64,000 nucleotides of DNA, from contig NZ_JAUSYH010000001.1 of the NCBI RefSeq assembly GCF_030816715.1, positions 7,192,001-7,256,000 of the forward strand. Direction: 5' to 3'. The notes below the pieces were generated by a model. That model was not told where the DNA came from and did no database searches. It saw only the letters and a program-made list of their open reading frames with translations. Positions 15,335 to 23,574 of the stretch are shown piece after piece. Numbering within the stretch: position 1 is the stretch's first letter; each line of letters begins with the position of its first letter. Position numbers and translations under genes: made by a program. The stretch is from Streptomyces achromogenes. GTDB taxonomy: Bacteria; Actinomycetota; Actinomycetes; Streptomycetales; Streptomycetaceae.

Positions 15335-16981
15335 CTATCTCGCGCTCTCCTCGGACGGCTGCGCCACGCCGTCTGCCTCGGCTTGCTCCGCGCGGTGCAC
15401 GCCCTGGGCGAACTTGCTGACGAAGGCGGGATCCGGCGGCGACAGTGAGGCGGGTGCGGCCTCTGGCGCGGTAGGGGCCGCAGGCTCATGGACCGTCGCC
15501 TGTGGTGTCCGCTGCGGCAGTCGGGGGCGCGTGTCGTGTCCTGGGCCCGGCGGTGGCGTGGCACTGATCGTTGCCGAACCGACGGGGTGCTGCGCCGGGG
15601 TATGCCGCGCGGCACGGTAGGGCAAGGGCGCCGTTCCTGCCGGGGCCGGAGCGGGGGGACTGGGCCTGGGACCGCCAGTCGGCCGGGGGCCGGGATGCCC
15701 CGCGAATTCCGTTTCCGGGGCCGGAGCAGCAGCACCGTGTGCGGCAGGTTGAGCCGGCGGCAGGGCCGCCGACTCGTGCCGCCAGAGCAGGAGTTTGTCC
15801 GGCACGACCACGAGCGCTGTGGTGCCGTGCATGAGGTTCTTCTGCAGTTGCACCTGGATGCCGTACCGGCGGGCGAGCTTGGCCACGACGAGCAGGCCGG
15901 TCTGGCGCTGGGCCAGCTGCTCGGCGAGGTCCGTGTCCTGCGGCTTGGCCAGCATCCGGTTGTAGCGGTCGAGTTCGCCCTGGGCCATACCTATGCCCCG
16001 GTCCTCGACCTCCACGGCCAGGCCGGCGGTGACCCTCGTCGCGCGCACGATGACCTTGCTGTCCGGTGGCGAGCAGAGCGTGGCGTTCTCCTCCAGCTCG
16101 GCCAGCAGGTGGATCAGGTCGGGTCCCGCGAAGCCCGGTATCCGCACATCCAGGGTGGACGTGTGCATGCGGACCCGGGCGTACTTCTCGATTTCCCCCG
16201 ACGCGCCCCGCAGCAGATCCACCAGCCCGATCGGCTGGTTCAGCTGGCGGGCCTTCACACCGCCCAGGACCGCCAGCCGTCCGGCCGACCGACGCATGCG
16301 CTTGAGCAGGTTGTTGACGTCGAACACCCGATACAGCACGTCCGGGTCCTGGACCTGCTTGGTCAGCTCCGTCACGGTGCCCAGCGCGCGTACGAGCAGC
16401 AGGGTCAAGCCCCCGGCGAGATAGACAAGCGCTTGTGTCAGTTCCGTCTGCCGCCCGTTCACCACCGCCCGCCACGTTTCTGCGTGCAGCTGGAACAGAG
16501 CGGCCTCGGTTTCTTTCCACGGGTTGCCCTCGGGCTTCGCCTGTGCTGGGGAGAAGTCGGGAGGGGAAGGCCGCTCGCCCCGGTCGAGCTTCTCCAGAGC
16601 ATCGCTGATGCTCTTGCGTCCCTCGTCCACACCCGCCTGGAAGTGCCGCAGCCAGCCATGCACTGAATCGCTGTACTCGCTGCGCTGCCGGTGCAGCTCA
16701 GCCGCCGTGCGAACGGCCAGCCAGTCCGCGGAGACCAGCACGGCCAGGCCAGCGGCTGCTGCCACCGCCCCGATGATCCAGCCATCCACATGGACGCGTG
16801 CCGTCGTGCCGACGTCAGCCGCCATACACAAGATCGCCGTGACCAAGAGGGCGGGCACGAGCACCAGAAGCCGCAGCCGCAGGCGCAGCCCCTTCTCGGT
16901 GCGTAGCGGCTCGGCGCCGCGCGCACGCCGGCGCTGGCCACGTCGGTGACCGATGGGTCGCGGGCATGACAGATCAGACAT
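15335..16981 (-). CDS. cvnA: conservon sensor histidine-kinase-like protein CvnA
   Basis: A protein of 548 residues from the ATG at 16981 (GAGGT upstream). Two N-terminal membrane helices (L-V-L-V-P-A-L-L-V-T-A-I-L and I-I-G-A-V-A-A-A-A-G-L-A-V-L) are followed by a helical region and an ATPase domain with N box E-L-E-E-N-A-T, G1 D-R-G-I-G-M and G2 T-G-L-L-V-V. The C-terminal ~130 residues are Pro/Ala-rich and disordered. In most CvnA proteins the dimerisation helix reads L-D-H-L-x-x-R; here it is V-N-N-L-L-K-R, so the conserved His position is Asn. It may sense without classical phosphotransfer. Confidence 0.88.
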   Translation of the reverse strand: MSDLSCPRPIGHRRGQRRRARGAEPLRTEKGLRLRLRLLVLVPALLVTAILCMAADVGTTARVHVDGWIIGAVAAAAGLAVLVSADWLAVRTAAELHRQRSEYSDSVHGWLRHFQAGVDEGRKSISDALEKLDRGERPSPPDFSPAQAKPEGNPWKETEAALFQLHAETWRAVVNGRQTELTQALVYLAGGLTLLLVRALGTVTELTKQVQDPDVLYRVFDVNNLLKRMRRSAGRLAVLGGVKARQLNQPIGLVDLLRGASGEIEKYARVRMHTSTLDVRIPGFAGPDLIHLLAELEENATLCSPPDSKVIVRATRVTAGLAVEVEDRGIGMAQGELDRYNRMLAKPQDTDLAEQLAQRQTGLLVVAKLARRYGIQVQLQKNLMHGTTALVVVPDKLLLWRHESAALPPAQPAAHGAAAPAPETEFAGHPGPRPTGGPRPSPPAPAPAGTAPLPYRAARHTPAQHPVGSATISATPPPGPGHDTRPRLPQRTPQATVHEPAAPTAPEAAPASLSPPDPAFVSKFAQGVHRAEQAEADGVAQPSEESAR

Positions 16982-17188
16982 TGGTGACCTCGCGGAACGT
17001 GGTCCTGGCAGGGAGGAGGGAATGGCTGGCAGGGAAAGAGCGATCAGCGCATCCGCACCGGGTGCGCGGACCGTGGCGAGCAGGCCGGGATTCGCGTGGG
17101 AGTGGCCGCCGGGGCACGCGCGCCAGACCGCAGCCGACGGGGGAGGCGGCGTATGGTCCGGGCCCACGGGGGTGCCCCGGCGGCCGGT

Positions 17189-17383
17189 CTATATGCGGAT
17201 CTCGCTGATCGTCTCGACCGCACTCTGCACGACGCGGCTGATGGACGGAGCGAGCGAGCTGTCGTGGAGATAGAAGCCGAGGAGTATGGCCGCAATTGCG
17301 TGGCCGGCCTTGAGGCCGCCTTTGCGGATCAGCAGCCACACCATGACGGCCAGCACAACAACCAGGGAGACAGTGATGCTCAC
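17189..17383 (-). CDS. small membrane protein upstream of the conservon
   Basis: A protein of 64 residues from a GTG at 17383 (weak ribosome site). Two hydrophobic stretches, S-L-V-V-V-L-A-V-M-V-W-L-L and H-A-I-A-A-I-L-L-G-F-Y-L, are separated by R-K-G-G-L-K. It resembles a short membrane protein widespread in Streptomyces, as I recall. Function unknown. It lies about 200 bp ahead of cvnA on the same strand. Confidence 0.6.
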   Translation of the reverse strand: MSITVSLVVVLAVMVWLLIRKGGLKAGHAIAAILLGFYLHDSSLAPSISRVVQSAVETISEIRI

Positions 17384-17590
17384 GGAATTGGGTTTCTGCC
17401 AGGTGAGTGCGTCCGAGGGACCCCGCGTTACCCTTCGGGGCAGCGGCAATGACCCGCGTGACTGCGGGACTTGAGGCGTCAGCGCGCCTGAAGGATGGCG
17501 CGCCTGCGTAGCTGGTGACCGCATTGCGTCGGGCGCGGCCGAGGTGGGCCGTCATACCGGCTAAGGCGGGAAACGGGGCGGGCACGATGT

Positions 17591-17700
17591 CCTCCGGGGG
17601 CGCAGACTTGTCGTCTCGCGTCATGTCCGCGACGCCCGGGTGACCGTTTCCGGCCTTCGTTGATTTTACAGGTAGATCAGGGAAGTAATCGATGCTCTCA
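17591..17700 (-). pseudogene. fragment related to the 94-codon ORF at 29.3-29.6 kb
   Basis: About 80 bp here align with 29462-29545: cgcgacgcccgggtg followed by ccgtttccgg occurs in both places with one differing base between, and flanking bases are similar. In the matching minus-strand frame both copies encode G-N-G-H-P-G-V-A and end near P-E-x-I. Here no start codon precedes the block (a TGA lies upstream), so it is probably a decayed copy. It follows a PIMT gene, as the other copy precedes one. Confidence 0.45.
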
Positions 17701-17835
17701 GGTCACGAGCTTGTGAAAAATGCACGCTGCGCAAGGGTGTTGGCACCCAGAAGGGAAATACCGCTGCGCTGCATGTTCGGTGATGCTGGTCAACGGCGCT
17801 GAAATTCTCTCCGTTGCTGTGATGGCATCGTCGGT

Positions 17836-19062
17836 TCAACTCCTGCGGGGCCAGTCGACGACGAGGCGGCTGCAGGGCTTGTCCATGACGAAACGGGGCT
17901 CAGAGGCTGTCAGTTGGTTGCGGGCATCACCGACGGCCATGCGGAAGCTGGGTTCGGGTGCGTTGTTGCCCCAGTTTTGGTTCCACTCGCTGATTTCGGT
18001 GGCGACCTGGTCGGCTAGCTCGGTGGCGCGAGGGCCGTGGCCGATGACCCCGATCTGCCAGAAATGGCCGTGCTCGTCATCGCCTTCCTGCTTCGTGAGG
18101 TAGGCCAAGGTGTCATTATCGAGTGCGGTCATCGAGCCCCAGCCGAAGTTCGGGACGAGGCCGGTGCGGGAGCCCGGCATCCGGGACAGGCCGTTCGGCA
18201 ACAGGTATGCCAGGTACAGGTAGAGCCACTGGTAGGAGTCGCCCTTGCGGAACTTCACGTTGGTGTAGATCTCGGCTGGGGGCTGGTCGAGGGCGGTGCG
18301 GATCGCCTCGCGGTCGACGTTCTGCTCGCTGTAGGTCTCCAGGCGCACGTCGCCCTCACCTGCCATGTCGACCATGGTGCAGACGTCGTCGCAGATGCCC
18401 TTGCGTAGGGGGACGAATGTCATCATCTCTGTTGAGACCGTCCGCCAGGTCTGGCCGTCGCGTTCGAACGCGAAGCTGCGGGAGATGCTGCCGCGAATCC
18501 GCATCGGGATGACGAGGCGTCCACCGGGGGCGAGCTGGTCGAGAATTCGCACGGGAATGTCGCCGGCGCCGACCGTGAACTGGATGCGGTCGAAGGGCGC
18601 GTGCTCGGGCAGACCGGCGGCGCCGTCGCCCAGCGCGACGGTCACGTTTGCGGCCCCGGCCTGAGCGAGGTTCTTCCGTGCGCCGTCGACGAGGTCCTGG
18701 TCGACATCCACGGTCCACACGCGGCCTTCGGAAGCGACGAGTTCTGACAGCAGCCGGGCGTTGTAGCCGGTGCCGGCCCCGGCTTCGAGGATCTTGTGGC
18801 CGGGCTGGGCACCCAGTTGTTCGAGCTGGGTGGCGACGATGGAGGGTGCGGAGATGCAGGAAATCATCGCGCCCGTCGCGTCGTGCTTGATCGCCACGGC
18901 GTCGTCGACGCAGGCGGTCTGAAGATCGATACCGGGGAGGAACCGATGGCGCTCGGTGCCCCGGAACGCGGCGATGACCTCCGGGGTCCGCAAGTGGCCG
19001 CTGTCGACGAGGCGGCTCACGAGCTCGTCCCGCCATACGGTGGGATCGGTGACGGGAGTCAA
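17836..19062 (-). CDS. FxLD-system PIMT-like O-methyltransferase
   Basis: A protein of 408 residues; the start is a TTG at 19062 with GGAG 8 bases upstream, and no ATG or GTG fits better. PIMT pattern: R-D-E-L-V-S-R-L-V-D-S-G, later A-V-A-I-K-H-D-A-T-G, S-A-P-S-I-V-A-T-Q-L-E-Q-L and motif I I-L-E-A-G-A-G-T-G-Y-N. A ~180-residue C-terminal domain ends with S-R-L-V-V-D-W. Sequence and length match the methyltransferase family tied to FxLD lanthipeptides. It is last in the lanB-lanC-fusion-helical-PIMT operon, 44 bp after the preceding gene. Expected substrate: an Asp of the modified precursor peptide. Confidence 0.87.
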   Translation of the reverse strand: MTPVTDPTVWRDELVSRLVDSGHLRTPEVIAAFRGTERHRFLPGIDLQTACVDDAVAIKHDATGAMISCISAPSIVATQLEQLGAQPGHKILEAGAGTGYNARLLSELVASEGRVWTVDVDQDLVDGARKNLAQAGAANVTVALGDGAAGLPEHAPFDRIQFTVGAGDIPVRILDQLAPGGRLVIPMRIRGSISRSFAFERDGQTWRTVSTEMMTFVPLRKGICDDVCTMVDMAGEGDVRLETYSEQNVDREAIRTALDQPPAEIYTNVKFRKGDSYQWLYLYLAYLLPNGLSRMPGSRTGLVPNFGWGSMTALDNDTLAYLTKQEGDDEHGHFWQIGVIGHGPRATELADQVATEISEWNQNWGNNAPEPSFRMAVGDARNQLTASEPRFVMDKPCSRLVVDWPRRS

Positions 19063-19106
19063 GGGTGGGTCTCCATTCGAGCGAGGTCATGGGCTGGAAG
19101 TCGAGG

Positions 19107-20207
19107 CTAGGAAGAATGCCGGCCAACGAGGTGTTGCATAACTGCTGTCGTGCTCACCTCCACGGCATCAAGGAGATCCCGTTCCAGCTTGTGCGGCATA
19201 GCGCCGCATCCCAGCCCAGCGGAGCCGACCGCCTCGGTCAGCCTGCGTTGTTCTCCTGCGGTCATCTCTGCGGAACAAGCGGCGTGCGAGAGGACGTCTC
19301 GCGCGACGTAGCCGTCTCCGAAACGCACCGCGTCGTTCACGAGGCGACGGGCGACCCCGGCCTGGCTGGAGTACGGGGAGAGGTCGAGGACTGTCAGCCC
19401 AACGCGTGCGCGGAAGACGGCCAGTTCAGACCCGGCGTCGTGACTCAGGAACTCCGCTGCCATCTTCTCGCCCGCGCTTTCCGGCACTCCTCCGCCGACC
19501 ATGAGGCAGAGCACCGTAAGACATGCCGCAACGGGGTGTTCCCAGGCTTCGGTTAGCGTGCTCTCGTCGATGATCCGGCGTGCCGAGGTTGGGTCTCCCC
19601 CGAGGCAGCGCGTCACGATTTCCACCTGGCGGCCGTCGAAAAGGCGACGGCCAATTCCTTTGTGCTGCACAGCATGCGCCCGTGCTCGGTCCCATTGCTT
19701 GGCTGCGACGAGCGCGCGCGTTCCATCGCCCAGCAGCACCGTCCACAGCCACTGGCACACGGTTCGGTGATCCTCTGCTGTGGCCGTGAGATTCCGGAAC
19801 GATACAAGGTGATCCTCAAAGAGCAGATTGGTTTTGCTCTTTACCGCGCGGTTCAGGGTGTCGAGGAGCCGGTAGGCATGTTCCCCTTCGCCATCTCGGA
19901 TGTGCAGACGGGCAAGGTTGACGAGAGGTTCCAAGGCATACCGCGCTTCCTGCGCGCCCAACGGCTGGGCGCGCAGGTAGATCTCGGCGTGGCGCCAGCA
20001 CAGTTCGCGTGCCAGGTTCGGAAGACCGCAGTCACTGGCGATCAGGGCCGACTTGTTCATCGCTGTGGCCGCCTGGCTGAGACCGCCTTTTTGGTGAGCG
20101 GTCTCAGCCAGGGTGCTGATCTCCTTGACGCGCTCGGAGAGCGGCGGGCACGCGGGGCGCGGACGAGCGACCAGCGGGAACCGCTGTGCTATCCGGTTGG
20201 CGTCCAT
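19107..20207 (-). CDS. helical-repeat (TPR-like) protein of the lanthipeptide operon
   Basis: A protein of 366 residues, ATG at 20207, one base after the upstream stop. It is all-helical with TPR-like spacing (S-T-L-A-E-T-A-H-Q-K-G-G-L-S-Q-A-A-T-A-M, then A-L-E-P-L-V-N-L-A-R-L-H-I and H-A-Y-R-L-L-D-T-L-N-R-A-V). No catalytic motif is seen. Proteins of this kind occur beside FxLD-type methyltransferases in actinobacteria; function is not established. A scaffold or regulatory role is a guess. Confidence 0.7.
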   Translation of the reverse strand: MDANRIAQRFPLVARPRPACPPLSERVKEISTLAETAHQKGGLSQAATAMNKSALIASDCGLPNLARELCWRHAEIYLRAQPLGAQEARYALEPLVNLARLHIRDGEGEHAYRLLDTLNRAVKSKTNLLFEDHLVSFRNLTATAEDHRTVCQWLWTVLLGDGTRALVAAKQWDRARAHAVQHKGIGRRLFDGRQVEIVTRCLGGDPTSARRIIDESTLTEAWEHPVAACLTVLCLMVGGGVPESAGEKMAAEFLSHDAGSELAVFRARVGLTVLDLSPYSSQAGVARRLVNDAVRFGDGYVARDVLSHAACSAEMTAGEQRRLTEAVGSAGLGCGAMPHKLERDLLDAVEVSTTAVMQHLVGRHSS

Positions 20208-20208
20208 C

Positions 20209-22299
20209 TCACTGCCACTCGATGATCAGGCGGTTGAGTGCGTTGTCGAGCGCGAAGCGGCCAGGCTTCGGTGCGAGTGCAGCGGTGTCGACCGGTTGGA
20301 TCTCGAACCGCACCTCGCGGCTGCGGTAGTCGCGGTCCCAGGCGCGGATCTGCTCGGCGACCTGGTCGGCGAGGGCCTGCGCCTCGGGCCCGTGGCCGAT
20401 GACACCGAACTCGTACAGGGTGGCACCGTCCGGGGCTTTCTCGGCGGCCGCACGGCGGGTGAGGTACGTCAGCGTGCCGCCTTCGAACACGGCGGTGGAG
20501 CTCGCGTACGGGGCGCTGACCACACCCCGGTCGATGGCCTCTCGGGTTGCGGGCATCCGGCTGAGGCCGTTCGGCATTGTGCAGGTCAGCCACAGCTCCA
20601 GCCACTCGGCCGACTCCGGCCCCCGGAAGTTCACGCCGGTCCATGCCTCGGCGCGGGTCTGACCCAGTACCCCGGCCAGGGCCTCGGCGTCGACGACCTG
20701 GTCGCCGTTGGTCACGAGGGTCACAGAGCCGTCGTCGGTGAGCTGCACGAAGCGGCGCGGGTCGTCCGCGATGCCGCGTCGCAGCGGCATGAAGGTGTTC
20801 ATCTCGGAGCCGACGCTGCGCCAGGCGCCGTCCTCGGCCCGCTCGAAGGCGATCGAGCGCGAGACGCTGCCGCGGAGGCGCAGCGGGGTAAGGAGTCGTC
20901 CGCCGGGGGCGAGCTGGTCGAGCCAGGCGTGCGGGACTCCGTGGGCGCCGACCGTGGCGACAATGCGGTCGTAGGGAGCGTTCGGCGCGTAACCGAGTGC
21001 GCCGTCGCCGAGGATGACCTCGACGTTGTCGATGTCCGCAGCAACGAGTCCGGCGCGGGCGCCTTCGACCAGGTCGTCGTCCACATCGACGGTGGTGACG
21101 TGGCCCTTCTCGCCGACCAGGTAGCCGAGGAGTCCCGCGTTGAAGCCGGTGCCGGCGCCCAGCTCCAGCACCTTGTGCCCCGGCTTCGCCTCCAGCTGTT
21201 CGAGCATGATCGCCACGATGTCGGGCTGGGAGGCGCAGCTGATGGACGCGCCGCTGTCGTCGAACTTGATGTTGACGGGCGCGTTGCTGTACGCCGCCTC
21301 CAGCGGAGCATCGGGGACGAAGACGTGGCGGGGTACCGTCCGCATCGCCTCCTCCACGCGAGGCGTGCGAACCGAGCCCTCTGTAACCAACCGGTCGATG
21401 AGCTGAGTACGCAGGTCGTCGGCGGCGCTGGCTTCGATGGTGTCACTGTTCACGTCGCTGACCGTAGTGGTCGGTGACGTCGTGCTGGGGGTAAACGCGG
21501 CGCTGTCGCTCGTTCCCATGACTACCTCTTTCGCGAGTGTTGACAAGGTGTGCTGTTCCTCCCGGGGGAGGCCCAGTCGGTTGAAGTGGAAGATGGCGTG
21601 GTGGGCGAGTACGGCCCGCAGGCCGCGTTGGAGTTCCCCACCGTGGTGGAGGTCGGCGAGTCGGCGGCCGAGGGCGTCGAACGCGTTGATCCAGTCGGTC
21701 AGCGTCTCCAGTCGGCCGTCGCGGGCGAGGCTGCTGGACGGGCTGACGTCGACGGTCATGAGTCGCTGCACGGATGCCCTCATCCGGTCGGACGCTGCTA
21801 TGCCGCCGTCTCGCTCAGCCGCGACCCTCGCCCACACGTCGCCCTGCTCGTACCAGTCGAGGCCGGCAGCGCGCATCGCCACGCTGAGCATCAAGACGGC
21901 CAGCTCCCGTCGGCCAAGTGGGTCGGGCTTTCCAGACTGCTGGCGGGTGAGGTGTTCGAGGATGTGGCGGCTGTCCTCGTGGAAGTGGAGGTGTGCGGCA
22001 GCCATGGCGGCCGGTCCTCCGAAGACGGTTTCCTCCGGCTCGTAGAGCCCCGGCTTCCAGGAGGCGAGGGCGCCGGCCGAGACCAGTTCATCCAGTGCGA
22101 GGTCCAGGCGCTTGGCCGCGGCCGGACCGGCGGGGCGGTATCGCAGCCGCCAGGTGGGGAACTTCCGCAGGAACGACCAGTGGGCCAGCTCGGCGTTGTT
22201 GGCGGCCAGCAGGGGCAGCAGGTGCTGTGCGGCCGTTGTCTCCGCTTGGTCCCATGCCGTGAAGGTCAGGACGCGCTGCGGCCATTCTTCCGGAGCCAT
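20209..22299 (-). CDS. fusion of a thiopeptide-type elimination domain with a PIMT-like methyltransferase
   Basis: A protein of 696 residues from the ATG at 22299. Residues ~1-265 match the LanB C-terminal / thiopeptide-type bacteriocin biosynthesis domain: E-L-A-H-W-S-F-L-R-K-F-P-T-W-R-L-R-Y-R-P, L-Y-E-P-E-E-T-V-F-G-G, H-F-N-R-L-G-L. Residues ~290-696 are a PIMT domain with R-H-V-F-V-P-D-A-P-L, A-S-Q-P-D-I-V-A-I-M-L and motif I V-L-E-L-G-A-G-T-G-F-N near 380, ending N-R-L-I-I-E-W. A Ser/Thr/Pro linker joins them. LanB here has its own elimination domain, so the extra copy may bind peptide and present it to the methyltransferase (inference). The stop is one base before the next start. Confidence 0.88.
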   Translation of the reverse strand: MAPEEWPQRVLTFTAWDQAETTAAQHLLPLLAANNAELAHWSFLRKFPTWRLRYRPAGPAAAKRLDLALDELVSAGALASWKPGLYEPEETVFGGPAAMAAAHLHFHEDSRHILEHLTRQQSGKPDPLGRRELAVLMLSVAMRAAGLDWYEQGDVWARVAAERDGGIAASDRMRASVQRLMTVDVSPSSSLARDGRLETLTDWINAFDALGRRLADLHHGGELQRGLRAVLAHHAIFHFNRLGLPREEQHTLSTLAKEVVMGTSDSAAFTPSTTSPTTTVSDVNSDTIEASAADDLRTQLIDRLVTEGSVRTPRVEEAMRTVPRHVFVPDAPLEAAYSNAPVNIKFDDSGASISCASQPDIVAIMLEQLEAKPGHKVLELGAGTGFNAGLLGYLVGEKGHVTTVDVDDDLVEGARAGLVAADIDNVEVILGDGALGYAPNAPYDRIVATVGAHGVPHAWLDQLAPGGRLLTPLRLRGSVSRSIAFERAEDGAWRSVGSEMNTFMPLRRGIADDPRRFVQLTDDGSVTLVTNGDQVVDAEALAGVLGQTRAEAWTGVNFRGPESAEWLELWLTCTMPNGLSRMPATREAIDRGVVSAPYASSTAVFEGGTLTYLTRRAAAEKAPDGATLYEFGVIGHGPEAQALADQVAEQIRAWDRDYRSREVRFEIQPVDTAALAPKPGRFALDNALNRLIIEWQ

Positions 22300-22314
22300 G
22301 TGTGTCTCTCCAGG

Positions 22315-23574
22315 TCAGTTGGTCAGGAAACAGCTGTCCCAGCCGGACAGGGAGGGGCCTTCGGTGGAGAAGGCGTGGAGCGCGAGCGCCGTGCCTGCGG
22401 CTCCTTCGAGGAGTCCGATGTCTCCGCCGTCGGCCGGGCTACACAGCGTGTGGACAAGGGTGTCGGGGGCGGTGCCGGTGATCGGCGCGAGCAGGCTGGG
22501 CAGGCAGTCGGTGAGGCCGGGGGTGATCGCATCGGCGGCGGCGAGTTGCGTGATGTGCGCCAGTCCGGCGAAGCCGTGGCAAAGGGATAGGTCGACGGTG
22601 GCATTGCGTTGGCCTGGATCGGTCATGGCCTGCTGGAGGGCGGTCTCGGCAAGGTGTTGGCGGTGGGTATCGCCGGTGACGAGGGCGGCGAGCTGCTGGG
22701 CACGTGCGAAGCCTGCGGTGCCGTAGCACCAGGATGGGCGGGAGGGACCGGGGCCGGGTTGGCCGTTGCGCAGTTGGTCGCGGGTGATCCAGTACGGCCA
22801 CCACGGTCCAGCTGGTCCGTCCTGCTGCCATCGGTCCAGCCAGTTGAGAATGCGTGTGATCGCTTCGTTCTGGTTGGGCACGGTGATGCCCTGGCGGGCG
22901 GTGAGGGCCAAGAGTGCCAGGGGGCCGCCGATGCCGTGGGCCACGCCGTTGTTGGCGTGGCCCTCCGGGTAGTCAGGGGAACGTTTGCCGGAGGGGGCAA
23001 GGTGGCTCCACCAGCCGGGGAGGAGTTCGCCGTCGTGTTTGACCGGCTCGGTGAGCCGCACCAGGTAGGTGAGGACGTTCCGCAGGAGATCGGGGTTGGT
23101 GCCGCGATGCAGCAGCAGCGCGCCCAGGCCGCTGAATCCGCGGATCGTGTCGAACTCCGCCAGCTCGGGGAACTCGCCGTGGTCCATGCGGTCGTGGGCG
23201 GCGCGAAGTCGCGTGCACACGAGGTTCGTTACGTGTGTATCGAGTGTGCTCAGGGCGCGGGCGTACCGTCCGGGGCGGTCGGCGGCGGAGTGGAGGGCGA
23301 AGGCGAGCGCGGGCGCTCCGTAGTAGAGGTGGGCGTCCGCTCCGCCAACGGCTCCGCCGTCGACCGCGCAGGCGAGCCAGTCGTGTACGCGCTGCCAAGG
23401 GCCCTGCTCGGCGCGGGCACGCTCGATGTGCAGCAGAGCCACGCCGACGGCGCCGTGCGCGAGGGATTGTGGCCACCACCCCTGCTTGAGGTCGAGGTCG
23501 CGCACGTCGTCCGGGGCGGCGAGCCGGTCGGCGATGGCTCCGGCTGCGAGGCGGGCGGTCTCACGCAGGTCCAT
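22315..23574 (-). CDS. lanC: lanthionine synthetase C-like cyclase (LanC)
   Basis: A protein of 419 residues, ATG at 23574, overlapping the lanB end by 14 bp. It is a LanC barrel with the zinc ligands in place: Cys283 in S-W-C-Y-G-T-A-G, and Cys332-His333 in L-C-H-G-F-A-G. The upstream catalytic His lies in N-N-G-V-A-H-G-I-G-G. It would add Cys thiols to dehydroalanine/dehydrobutyrine in the precursor cores to form (methyl)lanthionine rings. Three Cys per precursor allow up to three rings. Confidence 0.95.
   Translation of the reverse strand: MDLRETARLAAGAIADRLAAPDDVRDLDLKQGWWPQSLAHGAVGVALLHIERARAEQGPWQRVHDWLACAVDGGAVGGADAHLYYGAPALAFALHSAADRPGRYARALSTLDTHVTNLVCTRLRAAHDRMDHGEFPELAEFDTIRGFSGLGALLLHRGTNPDLLRNVLTYLVRLTEPVKHDGELLPGWWSHLAPSGKRSPDYPEGHANNGVAHGIGGPLALLALTARQGITVPNQNEAITRILNWLDRWQQDGPAGPWWPYWITRDQLRNGQPGPGPSRPSWCYGTAGFARAQQLAALVTGDTHRQHLAETALQQAMTDPGQRNATVDLSLCHGFAGLAHITQLAAADAITPGLTDCLPSLLAPITGTAPDTLVHTLCSPADGGDIGLLEGAAGTALALHAFSTEGPSLSGWDSCFLTN

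Noticed and set aside
17836..17870. A T-arm-like string (ggttcaactcc) suggesting a tRNA
   Set aside because: No acceptor, D or anticodon stem can be formed with the flanking bases, and the string lies at the end of the PIMT gene.
20113..21477. Long plus-strand open frame opposite the methyltransferase genes
   Set aside because: It is the antisense shadow of 19107-20207 and 20209-22299, whose protein motifs are clear. High GC produces such frames.
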